64,000 nt of DNA from Tetragonia tetragonoides (taxonomy: Eukaryota > Streptophyta > Magnoliopsida > Caryophyllales > Aizoaceae), in NCBI GenBank assembly GCA_038025085.1, contig CM076142.1:13249501-13313500 (forward strand). Reading direction: 5' to 3'. Shown here piece after piece: positions 34,560 to 46,959 of this stretch. Position 1 is the stretch's first letter. Every line of letters begins with the position of its first letter. The position numbers were made by a program, and so were the translations under genes. The notes under the pieces are model-generated. The model saw only the letters and a program-made list of their open reading frames with translations. It was not told where the DNA came from and searched no databases.

Positions 34560-37376
34560 CCAAATCTCTCTCCTATATCTCTCTCTCTCTCTCTCATGAC
34601 TCACACATGCACTTGAAAGCTACTTACTGTAAAATGTGACGACCCCTTTTCATCAGAAACTCCCTGATTCAATGTATGTATCCCTTCAACTCTTTTTTTT
34701 TTTAATCTGCAAGCTTTCATTTTTTACTTTTATTCTATTTTTTCATGTCTTTAATTTTTCTGGGTAGGTGATATTTTTGCTAAATGCTGTTGCCATGGAT
34801 CAGATGTGAGGTTTCTTAACTGGTAAGTACACATGGGTTTTGCTTATTTCAATCTTTTGTTATCATTTTATACATTTTCATTTCAGTTTAAGCATCTTAT
34901 TTTGGGGGGTTGTGCTTATTCTGGGTTTTGCTTGATAATTGATATGAGTGCCAGTGGAGTTTGTTGTGATTTGATATGCTTTGTTCCCTATTAATGGTTT
35001 TAGTGAAGTAAGTTTGGGGAATTAGTTAAATGGGATTGCTTATGATATGAAGTTAGTATTTCACTGTTGCTTGTATACTAAGGATTGGATCCGGGTTTTA
35101 AGTCTTAGGGAAGGCCAAGAGCTTTGCTTTTTTGTTCATCAGACTTTGAGCAAATTATACAACAAACCAATCCAAACAGTGAATTTTTATCATTTTTTAT
35201 TTAATTTTTGGGATGCTTCATCCTTACCCCTCTGAGCATATGAAGGCTGTTTCCCTTAGGCCTTAGGTTGGAAGAGGAGGGCTTTGTGTTGTATTCTAGT
35301 CTCTAATTAATGGGGCAGGACTCTAATGCATGTTTGGTACTACTTCACTATAGTTCAAGACATTGTACTCTATGCTCTAGATTCTTGGAAACTTTTCTAG
35401 AGCTACAAAAAAAACCTTGATCTAATCATAATTGTTACTTGAACACTTTGAAAGTGTCATACTCTTTCTTAAGCTGTGTATATGTCAGGTCCCTCATTGG
35501 TTCCTATTATAGTTGAAGCTTTATACCCGAGTGTCCTACCAATAGCACATGTTTGGATATAAATCTGACATTGGTGTAACAGAATAGAGTGTATTTAGAG
35601 GGTCGAAAGAAAGGAAAAAGCTTAGCTTATAGTAGCTCATTTGTTGAGGGGTATTTGTGAAAACAAAGTATGAGAAGCTGCTCTAATGAACAGCTGAGTG
35701 ACAGAATCAACTATTATTCTCATGTTTGGGAAATAAACTATAATTTGTGAGGTTATGGGGAGATGTGGCGGGGGGGTCTTATTGCCTCTCTGTTATCCAC
35801 ACATCCACCTGAATGGTGCAGAAGTCAGAAAAGAGGGATTTTTCAAATCCATCTCATTTGTGTAGGTCCATTCTTTTTACTTTGGATAACATGGGTATCC
35901 AAGTTTTGCTTGATTAATCCCATGGACCCTGAAGTTAATGACCAGGAAAACCTCCAGTGGCCCTAAGAGGACTCGGACCTGGAACCTCTGGTATAGATCT
36001 CCCTGCTGAGCTACCCCCTCAGGGTCTGTGTAGATCCATTCTCGTTCCAGATGGTTCAAATGGAGGAATGAGAAGTGAAGGAGGGTACTTAGATCAACCT
36101 CTTTGGTGATCGGACTATTTTGAAGAAGTCGGCCAGTAGTTGATCAACACGTCGGAATTTATGGATTCAGTATGTGACTTCTCGGTGGCTGATTTCTTCT
36201 CCCGTTCCCCACCATACTTGCTCTCTGCCTTTGCTCTTAGGCTTATGGTCTATTTATTATATTGGACAAGACATGGCATGAAATTTCTGTCAGTGTGTCT
36301 TTACTACACTTATGGTTGCCTTGTTTTGAAGCCTTAAATTAATGGGAATAGTGATGGAGTATGTGGAGTTTACAATTGAGTGTTTGACATAAAACATAAA
36401 GGTGGTCTCTCTAGTGTCCAAGGTAGTTTATCCCCACAAACTACCATGTCATTTTTTTTGCTCATTTTGATTAGCTTAAGGGATCGTATCATCGGGGTCC
36501 AAATCTGATCCACCACTAATTGGGGTTCAAACTTTTGTAATCAGATTAGGACTTTCTTTATGAGGATCGGGTATTCATTTTTCTTTTGCTTGGATTCGGA
36601 CTATATTGCATGGCAATGTTGTTTTATTTATGCTTAAATTCATTTAGGATGATAAAAGCAAGATATCGATGGAAATTTTATATTTATATTCTAATGTGAA
36701 CTTAATTACATCACTTCATCATATTTTTAATGTGGCAATAGATGAGGTGACAACTTTAATTAGACTCCCGTCATAATTCGGTCAGATCTAACTAAGGGTC
36801 CAAGTCCATCAGATTCAGATGGGATTTTTTTCTGCCGGATCGCTTTCAGAATTCAGACTACATTGCCCATCCCTCCTTCCTAGTTCCTCCACTGTGATAT
36901 ACACGGCTGTAAAATCCATTTGAATAATGTACGCTACTTATGTTCAGATGAATCCCTAATAATGATCCTGAATTTGAGTCTAATTTCTTATTCCATTCCC
37001 AAGCATTCCCTAGGATTAGAAAAGCCACTGATTCCGAGGGTCAAGGGGGGCCTTTCTAGAGCTGTGTGAAACACAGCAGACATAATCTTGGCATGGCATT
37101 TTATATACTTGTGACAAAAAAAATATTGGATGGTTTTTACATAGCAGTAGATTAATCTCTGAGTATTTTGAATTTTGGACATGGCATGTTGGCTGTTTGT
37201 TTACATGGGGGAAGATTTATTTCTGAGTTATTAAGTGAGCTATTCATCTGAGCATCAGTGCTCTTTAGAGCAGTGTTATTATGCTTATTTTATTAAGTCA
37301 GCCTCTAAGATGAAAGAATCTGTAACCTACTTCTGACTGTTTCAGGTTAAGTTCGGGTGGAAGAGTTACTTGGACC
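34560..37376 (+). promoter_or_regulatory. Probable promoter and split 5' leader of the ERS1-type receptor
   Basis: A CT microsatellite (34565-34595) precedes a candidate leader exon ending before GTATGT near 34675. A second exon may run from after TAG at 34767 to the GTAAGT donor at 34823. The coding exon opens after TTCAG at 37346, 31 bases before the start codon. This gives a leader intron of about 2.5 kb that holds a SINE. The second leader exon contains short upstream ATGs, one (34795) closed after four codons. Exon limits are inference. Confidence 0.4.
35875..36026 (-). mobile_element. tRNA-derived SINE, family 1, copy 1
   Basis: It is flanked by 16-bp duplications TGTGTAGGTCCATTCT (35859-35874) and TGTGTAGATCCATTCT (36027-36042), one mismatch. 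On the minus strand it begins with a tRNA-like head: CCCTGAGGGGGTAGCTCAGC (box A) and then GGTTCCAGGTCCGAGTCC (box B-like). The tail reads GGATACCCATGTTATCC and an A-rich end. A second copy lies at 58802-58963. Confidence 0.88.
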
Positions 37377-40300
37377 ATGGACTCCTGCGATTGTGTTGAT
37401 ACATTATGGCCAACTGATGACCTCTTAGTAAAATACCAGTATATATCAGACTTCTTTATTGCCCTAGCTTATTTCTCCATCCCTTTGGAGCTCATTTATT
37501 TTGTACAGAAGTCATCATTCTTCCCATACAGATGGGTGCTCATGCAATTTGGTGCATTCATTGTTCTTTGCGGGGCAACACATCTTATAAGCTTGTGGAC
37601 ATTCTCTATGCACACAAAAACTGTCGCTATAGTGATGACTATTGCAAAAATTTCTACTGCTGCTGTATCATGTGTAACAGCCTTAATGCTTGTCCACATC
37701 ATTCCCGATTTATTAAGTGTAAAAACGAGGGAAATGTTTCTGCGGAATAGGGCTGAGGAGCTCGACAGGGAGATGGGTCTCATCCTCACCCAAGAAGAAA
37801 CTGGCAGGCATGTTAGAATGCTGACTCATGAGATCAGGAGCACCCTTGACAGACACACCATATTAAAAACTACTCTTGTCGAGTTGGGTCGAACACTCAA
37901 CCTAGAGGAATGCGCATTGTGGATGCCATCACAAACTGGTATGACAATGCGGCTTTCTCACACTCTTAACCATTCAATTGCCGTTGGATCTACCGTTTCA
38001 ATGAACCTTCCTGTAATTGCGGATATCTTCAATAATACTGGAGCGGTGAGAATACCGCATACAAGTCCATTTGTGAGGACCAGACCTGTTGCAGGAAGAT
38101 TTGCAGCTCCTGATGTTGTTGCTGTTCGGGTTCCTCTGCTACATCATTCAAATTTTCAAATAAATGACTGGCCTGATATCTCAGCAAAAAGCTATGCTGT
38201 GATGGTTCTGATTTCTCCTTCTGATGGCATAAGGAAATTTCGTGATTATGAGTTGGAGCTAGTGGAAGTTGTTGCAGACCAGGTTTCTATTCTTTGCTTC
38301 CTATTCTTGCTGGATTATATTGAAAACAAATGTGCTCACTGACAGCCTGTTTAACTTTCCCCTAAAATCAAACATATGTGATGATGCTTATTGTTATCTA
38401 TTCTGGGAGTTGCTTAGAAGTTAGATCAGACTACATTGGAAATAGGACAGGAAAACTATAACAGCTATAGTCTGACACTTATATTTTTTTGGGGAATGTC
38501 AGGGATTGTTAAATGGTATTTGTTTTGGTGAGATTATGTTGAATCTGAATGTGTCTCACTGAAACAAACAATTCAATGAGCGAAGGAACAAATAAGTTTA
38601 TAAACAAAACCCTCCTAGAAGGTGGAGGATAGTACTGGATGATGCTTACCGATTGCAACATCTTAGAGGGCTGATATGCTAACTTGGATCTATCTCTTCT
38701 TCATTAATTACTAATGAAAATTACTAATTTGTTAAATAATAATAAAAGTAAATAGACAACTGGGTCACCGGTGCCCACACTGCCCAGGGAAGGCCATCTT
38801 GGTCCCCGGAACTCCATACTCACACATGATCTCATTGTTCGCCCCTTAAAAAAGTGGGTGAGTAGTAAAACGGCGTGCCAAGCCTAATAGGGTCCCAATA
38901 ACTGACTCGGGGGGCCTCCCATGTCCCCTAGGAGCGTCCCGAGCAATATGGTGCAAAAATTACAACTTCCGTTCCTGGGTCTCCGGAAGCCAAAAAAACG
39001 TGGATTATAGCTTTCCATTTTCAGCTTTCCGGGGCGCGGTTTGGATTTTTGTCCAAACTTCTCCGAGGGGTCCATGGTGACCCAAAAGGACCTCCGGTGC
39101 CCAGGGAAGGCCATCCGGATCCCTGAAACTCCATACTCACACATGATTCCAGTGTTCGCCCCTTTAAAGTGGGTGAGTAGTAAAACGGCCTTCCAAGCCT
39201 AAGAGGGTCCCAACTGGGGGTGTTCATATGCGGGTATCCGAATCGGGTATCCGAAAATCGGATATCTGAAATTTCGGATTCGGATAATCGGATATCCGCT
39301 ATCCGAAATATATTTATATTTTTTATTCTTTTTCCTATTTTGTGCCTAATATTTTGGAAATGTGAGCCAAATATTTTGGATAATTTTGAGTTTTTCGTAT
39401 ATCCGAAAATTTTGGAAAATGATATCCGAACCCATATCCGAAATTTCGGATAGCCGCTTTTTTGAATATTCGGGTTTTCGGATAGGATGCTCGGGTTCAT
39501 ATATTTTTGAATAGCCCTAGTCCCAACCACCAACCCGGGGAGGCTCCCATGTCCTAGGAGCGTCCCGTCCAATATGGTGTGAAAATTACAACTTCCGTTC
39601 CGGGGCCTCCGGAAGCCCAAAAAAAATGGACTATAGCTTTCAATTTTCAGCTTTCCAGGGCTCGGTTTAGATGAAAAGCATGCATCTATTTGAGTATTTT
39701 TAGTGCTCACCGAAATTATGTTCAGATTTTTTTTTTTTAAATGCCATTGCATTTTGTTTGTGATTCATATCTCGCCATTCAGTATGAAAACTCAGCGATT
39801 AAAGCAGCTAGCTTGAGCTGCTCAGAAAGTTATTACGCACATGTGTTGCTAAGTTGTCACAAGTGATACAGATTTTATATGGCCTAATGAACTTGGGGAC
39901 TTGGGGTGACGTTTCATGTATCAACCATTGCATGCTGAATAATTGGCGTTCTCCAGATCTGTGTAATTCATTTGAGTTTTAATTTGAATGCCATATGAAG
40001 AGGCTCCAATGAGTTCTGAGATCACTGCTCTCTGATGACGTCTCTGATACGTTTTTGGGTCAGTGGTTGTAAATTCTTCAGTTGAGTTTCCTAAATGATA
40101 CATTCCAGAAATCCTCAAGCCACAATTCTTCATAATTTGGGGCTCCCTGAGAAACACGCCTTTTTTGATTTCATAGCAAATCTATGCCCCCACCTGCCCT
40201 TTTTTCTCTTTGTTGGTCTCTTCGTCGATTGTTATCCAAGGCTTGGGTTCATTTTGGTGACTTCTTTTTTGTCTTTTCAGTTGAAAAGTGTATCTGTAGT

Positions 40301-42033
40301 GGCCTTTTAACACTTCATGTATCTAGGATGATTTGCTCATCAAATCTTCCATTGTATCTTTATATCCTCTTCATTGACCTAGCATTGGAGAACCGCGTAG
40401 CAGACTAATTTCCGGCTGTATCCTTAACTACAGGTAGCTGTTGCTCTTTCTCATGCTGCGATTCTAGAAGAATCTATGAGGGCTCGTGATCAGCTAATGG
40501 AACAAAATGTTGCTTTGGATTTGGCGCGCCGGGAGGCCGAGATGGCAATTCGTGCTCGAAATGACTTCCTGGCAGTAATGAACCATGAGATGAGGACCCC
40601 GATGCATGCTATAATTGCCTTATCATCACTTCTTTTAGGAACTGAATTAACACCTGAACAAAGAGTTATGATAGAGATTATACTCAAGAGCAGCAACCTC
40701 TTGTCTACTTTGATCAATGATGTACTTGACCTTTCCAGACTCGAAGATGGTAGCCTGGAGTTGGATAGTGCTGCATTCAATCTTCATGGGGTGTTCACAG
40801 AGGTAACTCCTTAGCTTGTAAAGTCATTGTCATGATTCATGAATTTTGCTGTGCACGTCTTGAGAAAGTTTAGAACATAGTTGAAACTTTTATAGATGCT
40901 ACTTTGTTATAACCAAAAAAAATTGTTTTGCAGGTGATTCATTTGATAAAGCCTGTTGCATCTGTGAAGAAGCTATCATTAACATTTGGTTTAGCTCCAG
41001 AGGTGCCTGTTTCTGCATTTGGTGATGAGAAACGGTTAATGCAGACAGTTTTGAATGTTGTTGGGAATGCTGTAAAATTTACAAAGGAGGGTTATGTTTC
41101 AGTGAGTGTGTCCGTTGCTAGACCAGAATCTTTGAGAGATTGGCGAGCTTCTGATTTCTTCCCTGTCTTTAGTGACGGCCACTTCTACTTGAGAGTACAG
41201 GTTGGTAGGCAGCCCTTGGAACTTTATTGAGCTTTATTGATTGGATTCTGTTTATTTCTGAGGCTACGGTTTTGCATGCTGAAGGCATTTTACTACCTAA
41301 TTCTTAAAGAAAGTATGCTCATGGAAACAATAATGTTTGAACATTATGAACTTTATTATCTTTGAATAGATTTCTATTGCTGCCTGCACTGAATACTAGT
41401 GATCTTCAATGAAAGGAGTATCTTCAAAGTTTTGTTGTCACTGATTGACACTAACCCAACATATATCTTGTTGCAGGTTAAAGATTCAGGATGTGGTCTT
41501 AACCCACAGGATATACCGCTGCTCTTCAATAAATTCACCCAGTTCAACCGAAATAGCAGTGGTGTTGGACTTGGACTTGCCATATGCAAACGGTATGACC
41601 TTAACCCTCTCTTTCCTGCCTGGTGTGGAACAAATTAACATTATATCATTGCTAGAAAGACTCTGCCATGGCATAGGTTGAGTTTTAGATGAGACCAATT
41701 TGGTAGTCATCTCATTTTGTCCGTTTGATGATAATGTTTCACTCTTACGTTTCTATTTCCCTTTCTTCCTGGATTCACAATGAATGAAACAGGTTTGTAA
41801 ATCTCATGGGAGGTCAAATTTGGATTGAAAGCGAAGGTGTGGATAAGGGAAGCATTGCGACATTTATTGTCAAACTTGGGTTATGCAACAATCCAAATGA
41901 TACATTAGCTCAACAAGTTGCACTTAGAGGCCAGTCAGAACAAGGGAGCAACGAGTTTGTTAGTAATAAGCAAATGTTCAAAGAAGAAGATGGCGTCAAT
42001 TCAACCTTTCACTGTTATGAAAGAAATTTCTGA
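37377..42033 (+). CDS. ERS1: Ethylene receptor, subfamily I, ERS1 type
   Basis: An endoplasmic-reticulum membrane receptor that represses ethylene responses, with CTR1, until ethylene binds through copper. Five coding exons (37377-38282, 40434-40802, 40934-41200, 41477-41592, 41793-42033) encode 632 residues. Three membrane segments lie near residues 23-43, 53-73 and 85-110. The dimer cysteines C4 and C6, sensor residues D25, Y32, P36, E38 and copper ligands C65 and H69 are all present. A GAF domain (about 158-300) follows, then a histidine kinase with phospho-acceptor H353 (MNHEMRTP), N box (NVVGNAVKF, 466-474), G1 (DSGCG, 517-521) and G2 (GVGLGLA, 543-549). No receiver domain follows, which makes it ERS and not ETR. 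The start is the only ATG giving the conserved MDSCDC N-terminus. Intron 1 (2.15 kb) holds satellite-like repeats and a MITE. Confidence 0.96.
38770..39665. repeat. Two tandem units of a satellite-like repeat in receptor intron 1
   Basis: Strings such as CCCAGGGAAGGCCAT, ACTCCATACTCACACATGAT, GTGGGTGAGTAGTAAAACGG and TATAGCTTTCCATTTTCAGC recur about 317 bp apart (for example near 38790 and 39107). The second unit is split by the hAT MITE at 39215-39519 and then resumes to about 39665. Its GC content is higher than that of the intron around it. The long minus-strand frames here are by-products. Confidence 0.75.
39215..39519. mobile_element. hAT-like MITE inserted in the satellite unit
   Basis: A 305-bp element between perfect 8-bp duplications GTCCCAAC (39207-39214 and 39520-39527). 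Its ends are TGGGGGTGTTCATAT and, inverted, TAGGGCTATTCAAAA. The interior is built of short inverted motifs around GGATATCCG and CGGATTCGG, giving strong self-complementarity. It is non-coding. Confidence 0.85.
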
Positions 42034-42200
42034 GAGCCTTCTAACGCCTGTACTGCTGCTGCTGCTCTTTTGATGCAGCTACATCTTAACGACAACTTGA
42101 AGATAAACCAATGTCATTACTAACCAATGAGGCCTTAAGGAGGTCTGCAGCCTGAACTTAACTATGCCCTTAATGGTTGAAGGGAAGCTGATTACGGAGG
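42034..42200 (+). other. 3' UTR of the ERS1-type receptor
   Basis: Non-coding sequence between the stop codon and the hexamer repeat. No receiver domain can be read in any frame here, supporting the ERS assignment. Confidence 0.55.
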
Positions 42201-42204
42201 TGTA

Positions 42205-42283
<79 letters not shown>

Positions 42284-42288
42284 GTGTA
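42201..42288. repeat. (TGTATG)n microsatellite, about 14.7 units
   Basis: A perfect 88-bp hexamer array 168 bases after the receptor stop codon, probably within its 3' UTR or just beyond. The absence of interruptions suggests that it is young and variable in length. Confidence 0.93.
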
Positions 42289-44297
42289 CCAAAAAAGGAA
42301 GAGAGAGAGAGGTCTTTTGTAGTAGACATTTAACAGCAGATAACATGATGCTGGGCAACTCTTTGGCTCTGAAATATATGGACTAATATAAATGGCTGAT
42401 CAAATTGTTTGTATTTTACTTCTTATTTATCGTGAAATTACCGATAGTTTTGCTTCGGATCAATGGCCAGCCGAAACAACTTTGATGTCACTTTACATAT
42501 ATAAAGTAGCGTACACCTTGACCCCCGCCCAAAATGCTGCCTAGGTGGGAATGAAATGGGCAAGCTCAAACGAGTTAGATCCTAACTTCCTATTGATTTG
42601 ACAAGAAAATCTTCTATTTTCGGGCATTTCTTAGAAACATGAGAGGTAATCTTGTGTACATTGATACTTAGAATTCTTAAAAGAGTACAAGTCATCAGTT
42701 ATTAAAGGAAAACTAAATTTAATAGAGTAAATCGTAATTCATTCCCTGAGCTTCATATGCTATATAGACTATGATTTCTCAAATAATTGCCCAAATGTCC
42801 ACTCTTTCCTAAGGGCCTAATCAATGTGCAATGTTGAACAATGATATTCCTAATATCTAGTTATATTACTTTTCGCTGATCAAAAACAAAAGGTTTTATT
42901 ACTTTCTAAATATCTTTCTTATCCACACGCATGAAAAAATAAAGAAAACGAATCATTTACTCTATAACTTTTTGACTCCTAACATGATCATCAAGATGAT
43001 GTTGTATACTATTTCTATTAGCTATGGTATGAAGAAAGTTTAGACTCAAACTAATTATCTAGACCGCTCCTAAATGAATTTCTATCTTGATGCAGCCATC
43101 TGTTGTCACTTTATTATAAATATTTGTTGAATTTTATTTGTCAATTAATTTTATTTATTTATTTTGGTTCACAACTAAGAGTATCCACCATCGACGACGA
43201 TTATTTTCCCGCGCTAGCTTGTAGGCATCTCAAATAGCGAAACCGCAATTGTTAATTTAAACGAGATCGGATCATCTACAGTAAAATCCTGCGGTAAACC
43301 CTGCAGTATTGCATTTTTTAAATTATAACTTTAATACTGTTATATGAATATTTATACCGTTATAATTTAAAAAATGTGATACTGCAGGGTTTACCGCAGG
43401 GATTTTACCGTAGATGATCTCATATCTAATTTAAACGACTTCCTATTTCTATTAGCTACGATTCTTCTCCTGACTTCCTGCCTCCCAGAATTCCTGCCTG
43501 CGTTTAAGTTTCTAAGCTGTGTGAACTGTTCCTTTCTTCCATTCCCATGAAAACCTCACTGTTCCCTTTCTCTCTCCATTTCTCTCTCCCTGTTGTCAAT
43601 TCTCCCTTCAACAGACAAGCCTTCTTCTCAATGTATCATCATCATCATCATCATCTTCGACTTGGAAAGATGAGGTATGCAATCCAATTTAATCCCTTAA
43701 ATACTGCATTTTACTATCTCAATCTTTTATGTTTCAAGTTACATTTTCAGTAATTATCTTAATAGACTTGTATCTACATCAATTGGAGGTTTTTTGTTTG
43801 CTTTTCTCTGACATTGTAGTTTTTGTTGATGGGTTCTTGGATTTTGATCATTTAGTTTTGGAATTGTTTAACTGTGCATGCCCATTAATTAGCCGATTTT
43901 GTCATGAAATACCCAACTTGCTTGCGTTTGCATGAACCAGGTTGTATTTCAATTGTGAGTTTTTGCCCTCCCTTAATTATAAATAGGGGGATTTCCCAAT
44001 TATTCACAGGAATAAACTATGTTATTATGTTGTAAATTAGAGAACTTGCATAGGATATGGTTAACACTGCTTGTTGGAGGGATGAATCTCAAAATATTGA
44101 GATGATTTGAATTTATCACCCAAATAAGTTAACTTTTGGAGGTTATGATCCGTGAATGCAGTAGGGCATCTAACATTAATGCTTCATTTGTGATTGAGTA
44201 ATTGTACACCATAGAGACCATAAAAGGAGGGGGGCTTTAACTGAATGAAATTCTTGGAACATTTTAGTTTGTTTTTCGGTTATGTTGATGCAACATA
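42289..44297. other. Spacer between the receptor genes, part 1
   Basis: Mostly AT-rich and gene-free. An inverted pair lies at about 43267-43425 (GATCATCTACAGTAAAATCC and its inverse, with TGCAGGGTTTACCGCAGG), a small MITE-like structure. At 43530-43674 a CT-rich segment with a (CAT)n run ends at a GTATGC donor. It could be a leader exon of the downstream receptor, 6.9 kb away, but that is speculative. Confidence 0.4.
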
Positions 44298-44339
44298 TCC
44301 CAGACCCCGCCCTAGGCGGGATATTTACTGGGTTGTTGT
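44298..44339 (+). mobile_element. 42-bp 3' fragment of a TTG-tailed SINE
   Basis: Duplications TGTTGATGCAACATA (44283-44297 and 44340-44354) enclose CCCAGACCCCGCCCTAGGCG, GGATATTTACTGGG and a TTG-type tail. TTG-repeat tails after a TTACTGGG-like end occur in TS-type plant SINEs, so this is probably a 5'-truncated copy of such an element. Confidence 0.65.
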
Positions 44340-44890
44340 TGTTGATGCAACATACCAAACACATTTAAACCATAAGATAATAAGAGGAACCATGATCTAC
44401 AAAAGCTGCCTTCACAAATATGTCCTACTTGAAAAATCATGAAATGATCATCTTTGGTAGATACTTTACCATTAACGAGTTTTCTCAATTTCTCATTATC
44501 AAACAATCTATCTTGGACATCATTTATGGGTTTTGCACATCATCTAATTATAATCCAAATTCTAGTCAGCACTCAGTAGAACACATAAACATCACAATTG
44601 AGTATTGACTTTTCGGAAGACCGATTGTGCCGATGGTGAAAAGAAAAAAAGGGGTACATTTCTTTGCACACTTAAAATGAGGAATCCTTTCTAGAGAAAT
44701 TTTCATAATGTTTCATGTCAAATATCAAATCACATCTATGTTATTAGGCCAATGTGGAGATGACTCTTTTATGCAAGCAGAAGATAAGTTATAAAAAGAC
44801 ATATATATGAGGTTGATAGCCATGAGTGCACTTGAATGCACAAAGTCACAAATGCATGTCTGTAACAACTAAAAAGCCAATTCTTTTTCC

Positions 44891-44922
44891 GGGGGGGGGG
44901 GGGGGGGGGGGGGAGGGGGGGG
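44891..44922. repeat. Poly-G run, 23 G + A + 8 G
   Basis: A long G tract in the spacer between the receptors. It could form a quadruplex and its true length is doubtful. Confidence 0.85.
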
Positions 44923-45339
44923 TGATTGGACTCGTTGACATTTACTTTAAAAATTAAGTTATTAGAAGCCTAAAAATGGGGTGTGACAGAGATTATGAGC
45001 GGAAATAAAAAGAACAATATAGGTTATTTACCATATGTGTATCTGGAGTGTGCCAGTAATTGTGTGCCTGAGTTAGTCATAGGAAGATGAAAGAAGAAGA
45101 GAGTGGATATCAGGTGTGCTTACTGCTTAATGATCTTTGAGCCAATTCGCCAAGATCTTTTTCTAGTTATATGCACTTTGTTTTCCATGGAAACTGAAAC
45201 GAGTCAAGAAGCAAATTTATTGTTGATCTGCTTAAATAAATGAAGGGGACTATCATTTATTATAGGGTCTCCCATGTTTTCAATGATTCACTTCTAAATA
45301 TGTGGCGTTAATAAATAGACTTGGTTCCTCTTTTTGGAA

Positions 45340-45668
45340 CATTCAGAAAAGAAACAGCTGAGGATCAGACAGATTATGCAGGATCCTCATCTGGTGGGCA
45401 ACACTGCCATAGATGGAGCAAATGTTTGCGGAAGCTTAATAGTTACCCTAGCTGATGTTTGCTTGTACTGCTATATGAGGTTCTGATCCAACTGAACCCT
45501 TCATAGATGGTGGCAGTTGATTTCAGTACTGATGGGCTGTGTACAGCAAAATTTAGTATTATTTGTTTGTTTTATGTGTAGACTGGTTCTGTTTGTCCTG
45601 CAGAGCTAGGTGTACTTCAATTGATCATTTTGATTAAGATAATTCTTTCTTTGACCCAAAAAAAAAAT
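45340..45668 (+). mobile_element. Probable LINE 3' end with A-tail
   Basis: Non-coding sequence ends in TTTGACCC followed by ten A at about 45658-45668, like the 3' UTR and tail of plant LINEs. No open frame and no convincing target duplication was found, so the 5' limit is approximate. Confidence 0.35.
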
Positions 45669-46060
45669 ATTGACAAGATGTGCGGGACCAAAGGAGTAGC
45701 TAATTTAGTGATGAAATTATACTATCTAAGTCAGTTTTTTGCATAGCTTGACCAATAAGCTTATTCTACATTTCTATAACAAAAGTTAAAATAAATCATA
45801 CCATTCCTTGGTCAGTATAGATGTGGCTACATAGATTTTTTTTCTCTCACATAAAAGCTTAAATTCATGCAAAGGTGTGACAGTGCTCTATGCCAGGTGT
45901 CACGGATCGCCTTTGCAGGTCGCGGAACGTGCGGCGCGCTCTTGTCTCCTAGCGGCAAGAGTGTCAACCGTGCACAAGGAACGTCTTTTGGGGTGTCCGT
46001 GGACATAAGAGAATGAGGGAGGGACGGAGTTTGAGAGAGGGGTTGGATGATGCACGCAAT

Positions 46061-46775
46061 CAGTGGCGGAGCCAGGATTTGTTAATTGGGGGGGCCGAAA
46101 ACCAAATATACTACTTACTTAAATTTTTTTTTAAAATTTCCAATAACGTAAATTCGTATAATCCCTCTTGATTCAGAAGTAATTACTTGTCGTATCACGT
46201 CATACGTGTACTTTTTTTTATATTTTTTTTTTGAAAGAGAGAGTATATGTCATATATTACAAGTATAAGTTAAACTATTAAATGATCATATAATATCATC
46301 AAAATGTATGTACAAATATAAAAGAAAAAAAGCCAGAATAAGAACAAACTAACTAAAAAAACACCAACAAAGAGACATTACACTAAGACAAAGAAAAAAA
46401 GTAAGTATTACGTTAGTATAGTCAAATTGTGAGATAAAACACTGAAACAAATTTTGGAAAGATCGAGGACCCAAGATATGATGAAAGGTATAGAAGGAAA
46501 GCAAAGAACGATATTGAAACAAATTTAACAACTACTCCAGCGTACAAGAAAATGGAAGGGGAAAGAGAATAGAAGTGGGGAAAAAAAATACTGCTTATGA
46601 TCCTCGATCCTGTGACATGCAGAGAAGCAAGGACTTGCGCGCACAAAGTTTCACCAGCGGAGCAACTAACACGTTCTGATTTTCTAATGTACTTTGACTT
46701 ATTTATTATTTTTTGAGATGATGGGGGAGGCCATGGGCCATGGCCGACGCTGGCCTCCCTCTGTCTCCGCCCCTG
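46061..46775. mobile_element. Non-autonomous hAT-like element
   Basis: It starts CAGTGGCGGAGCCAGG and ends CTCCGCCCCTG, whose inverse is CAGGGGCGGAG. The flanks are CACGCAAT (46053-46060) and CATGCAAT (46776-46783), an 8-bp duplication with one mismatch. The interior is AT-rich and encodes no transposase. Confidence 0.82.
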
Positions 46776-46959
46776 CATGCAATCAACACAGTTTATTAAC
46801 AACAACAAGCATTGACATCAATACATCAATATGGAGGACTGCTTCCCCCATAAAGAGTCTTAAAAGGTTTATTCATTCTGACAGGAGTATACATCAAGAG
46901 TGCATAACTTTCATACTCGACATCTACTCCTAAAAGTAAAAGAACTATAAATCTGAAAG

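Noticed and set aside
35980..36026. Possible tRNA gene
   Set aside because: Only the A and B boxes are present and the sequence continues into a SINE body with target duplications; the same holds at 51940 and 58920.
39021..39752. 243-codon frame on the minus strand
   Set aside because: It runs through satellite units and a MITE; the repeated peptide strings come from the DNA repeat.
42170..42358. Frames of alternating His-Ile or Met-Cys
   Set aside because: They are translations of the TGTATG microsatellite.
46422..46808. 128-codon frame on the minus strand
   Set aside because: It lies across the hAT-like element and its right end; no recognisable protein.
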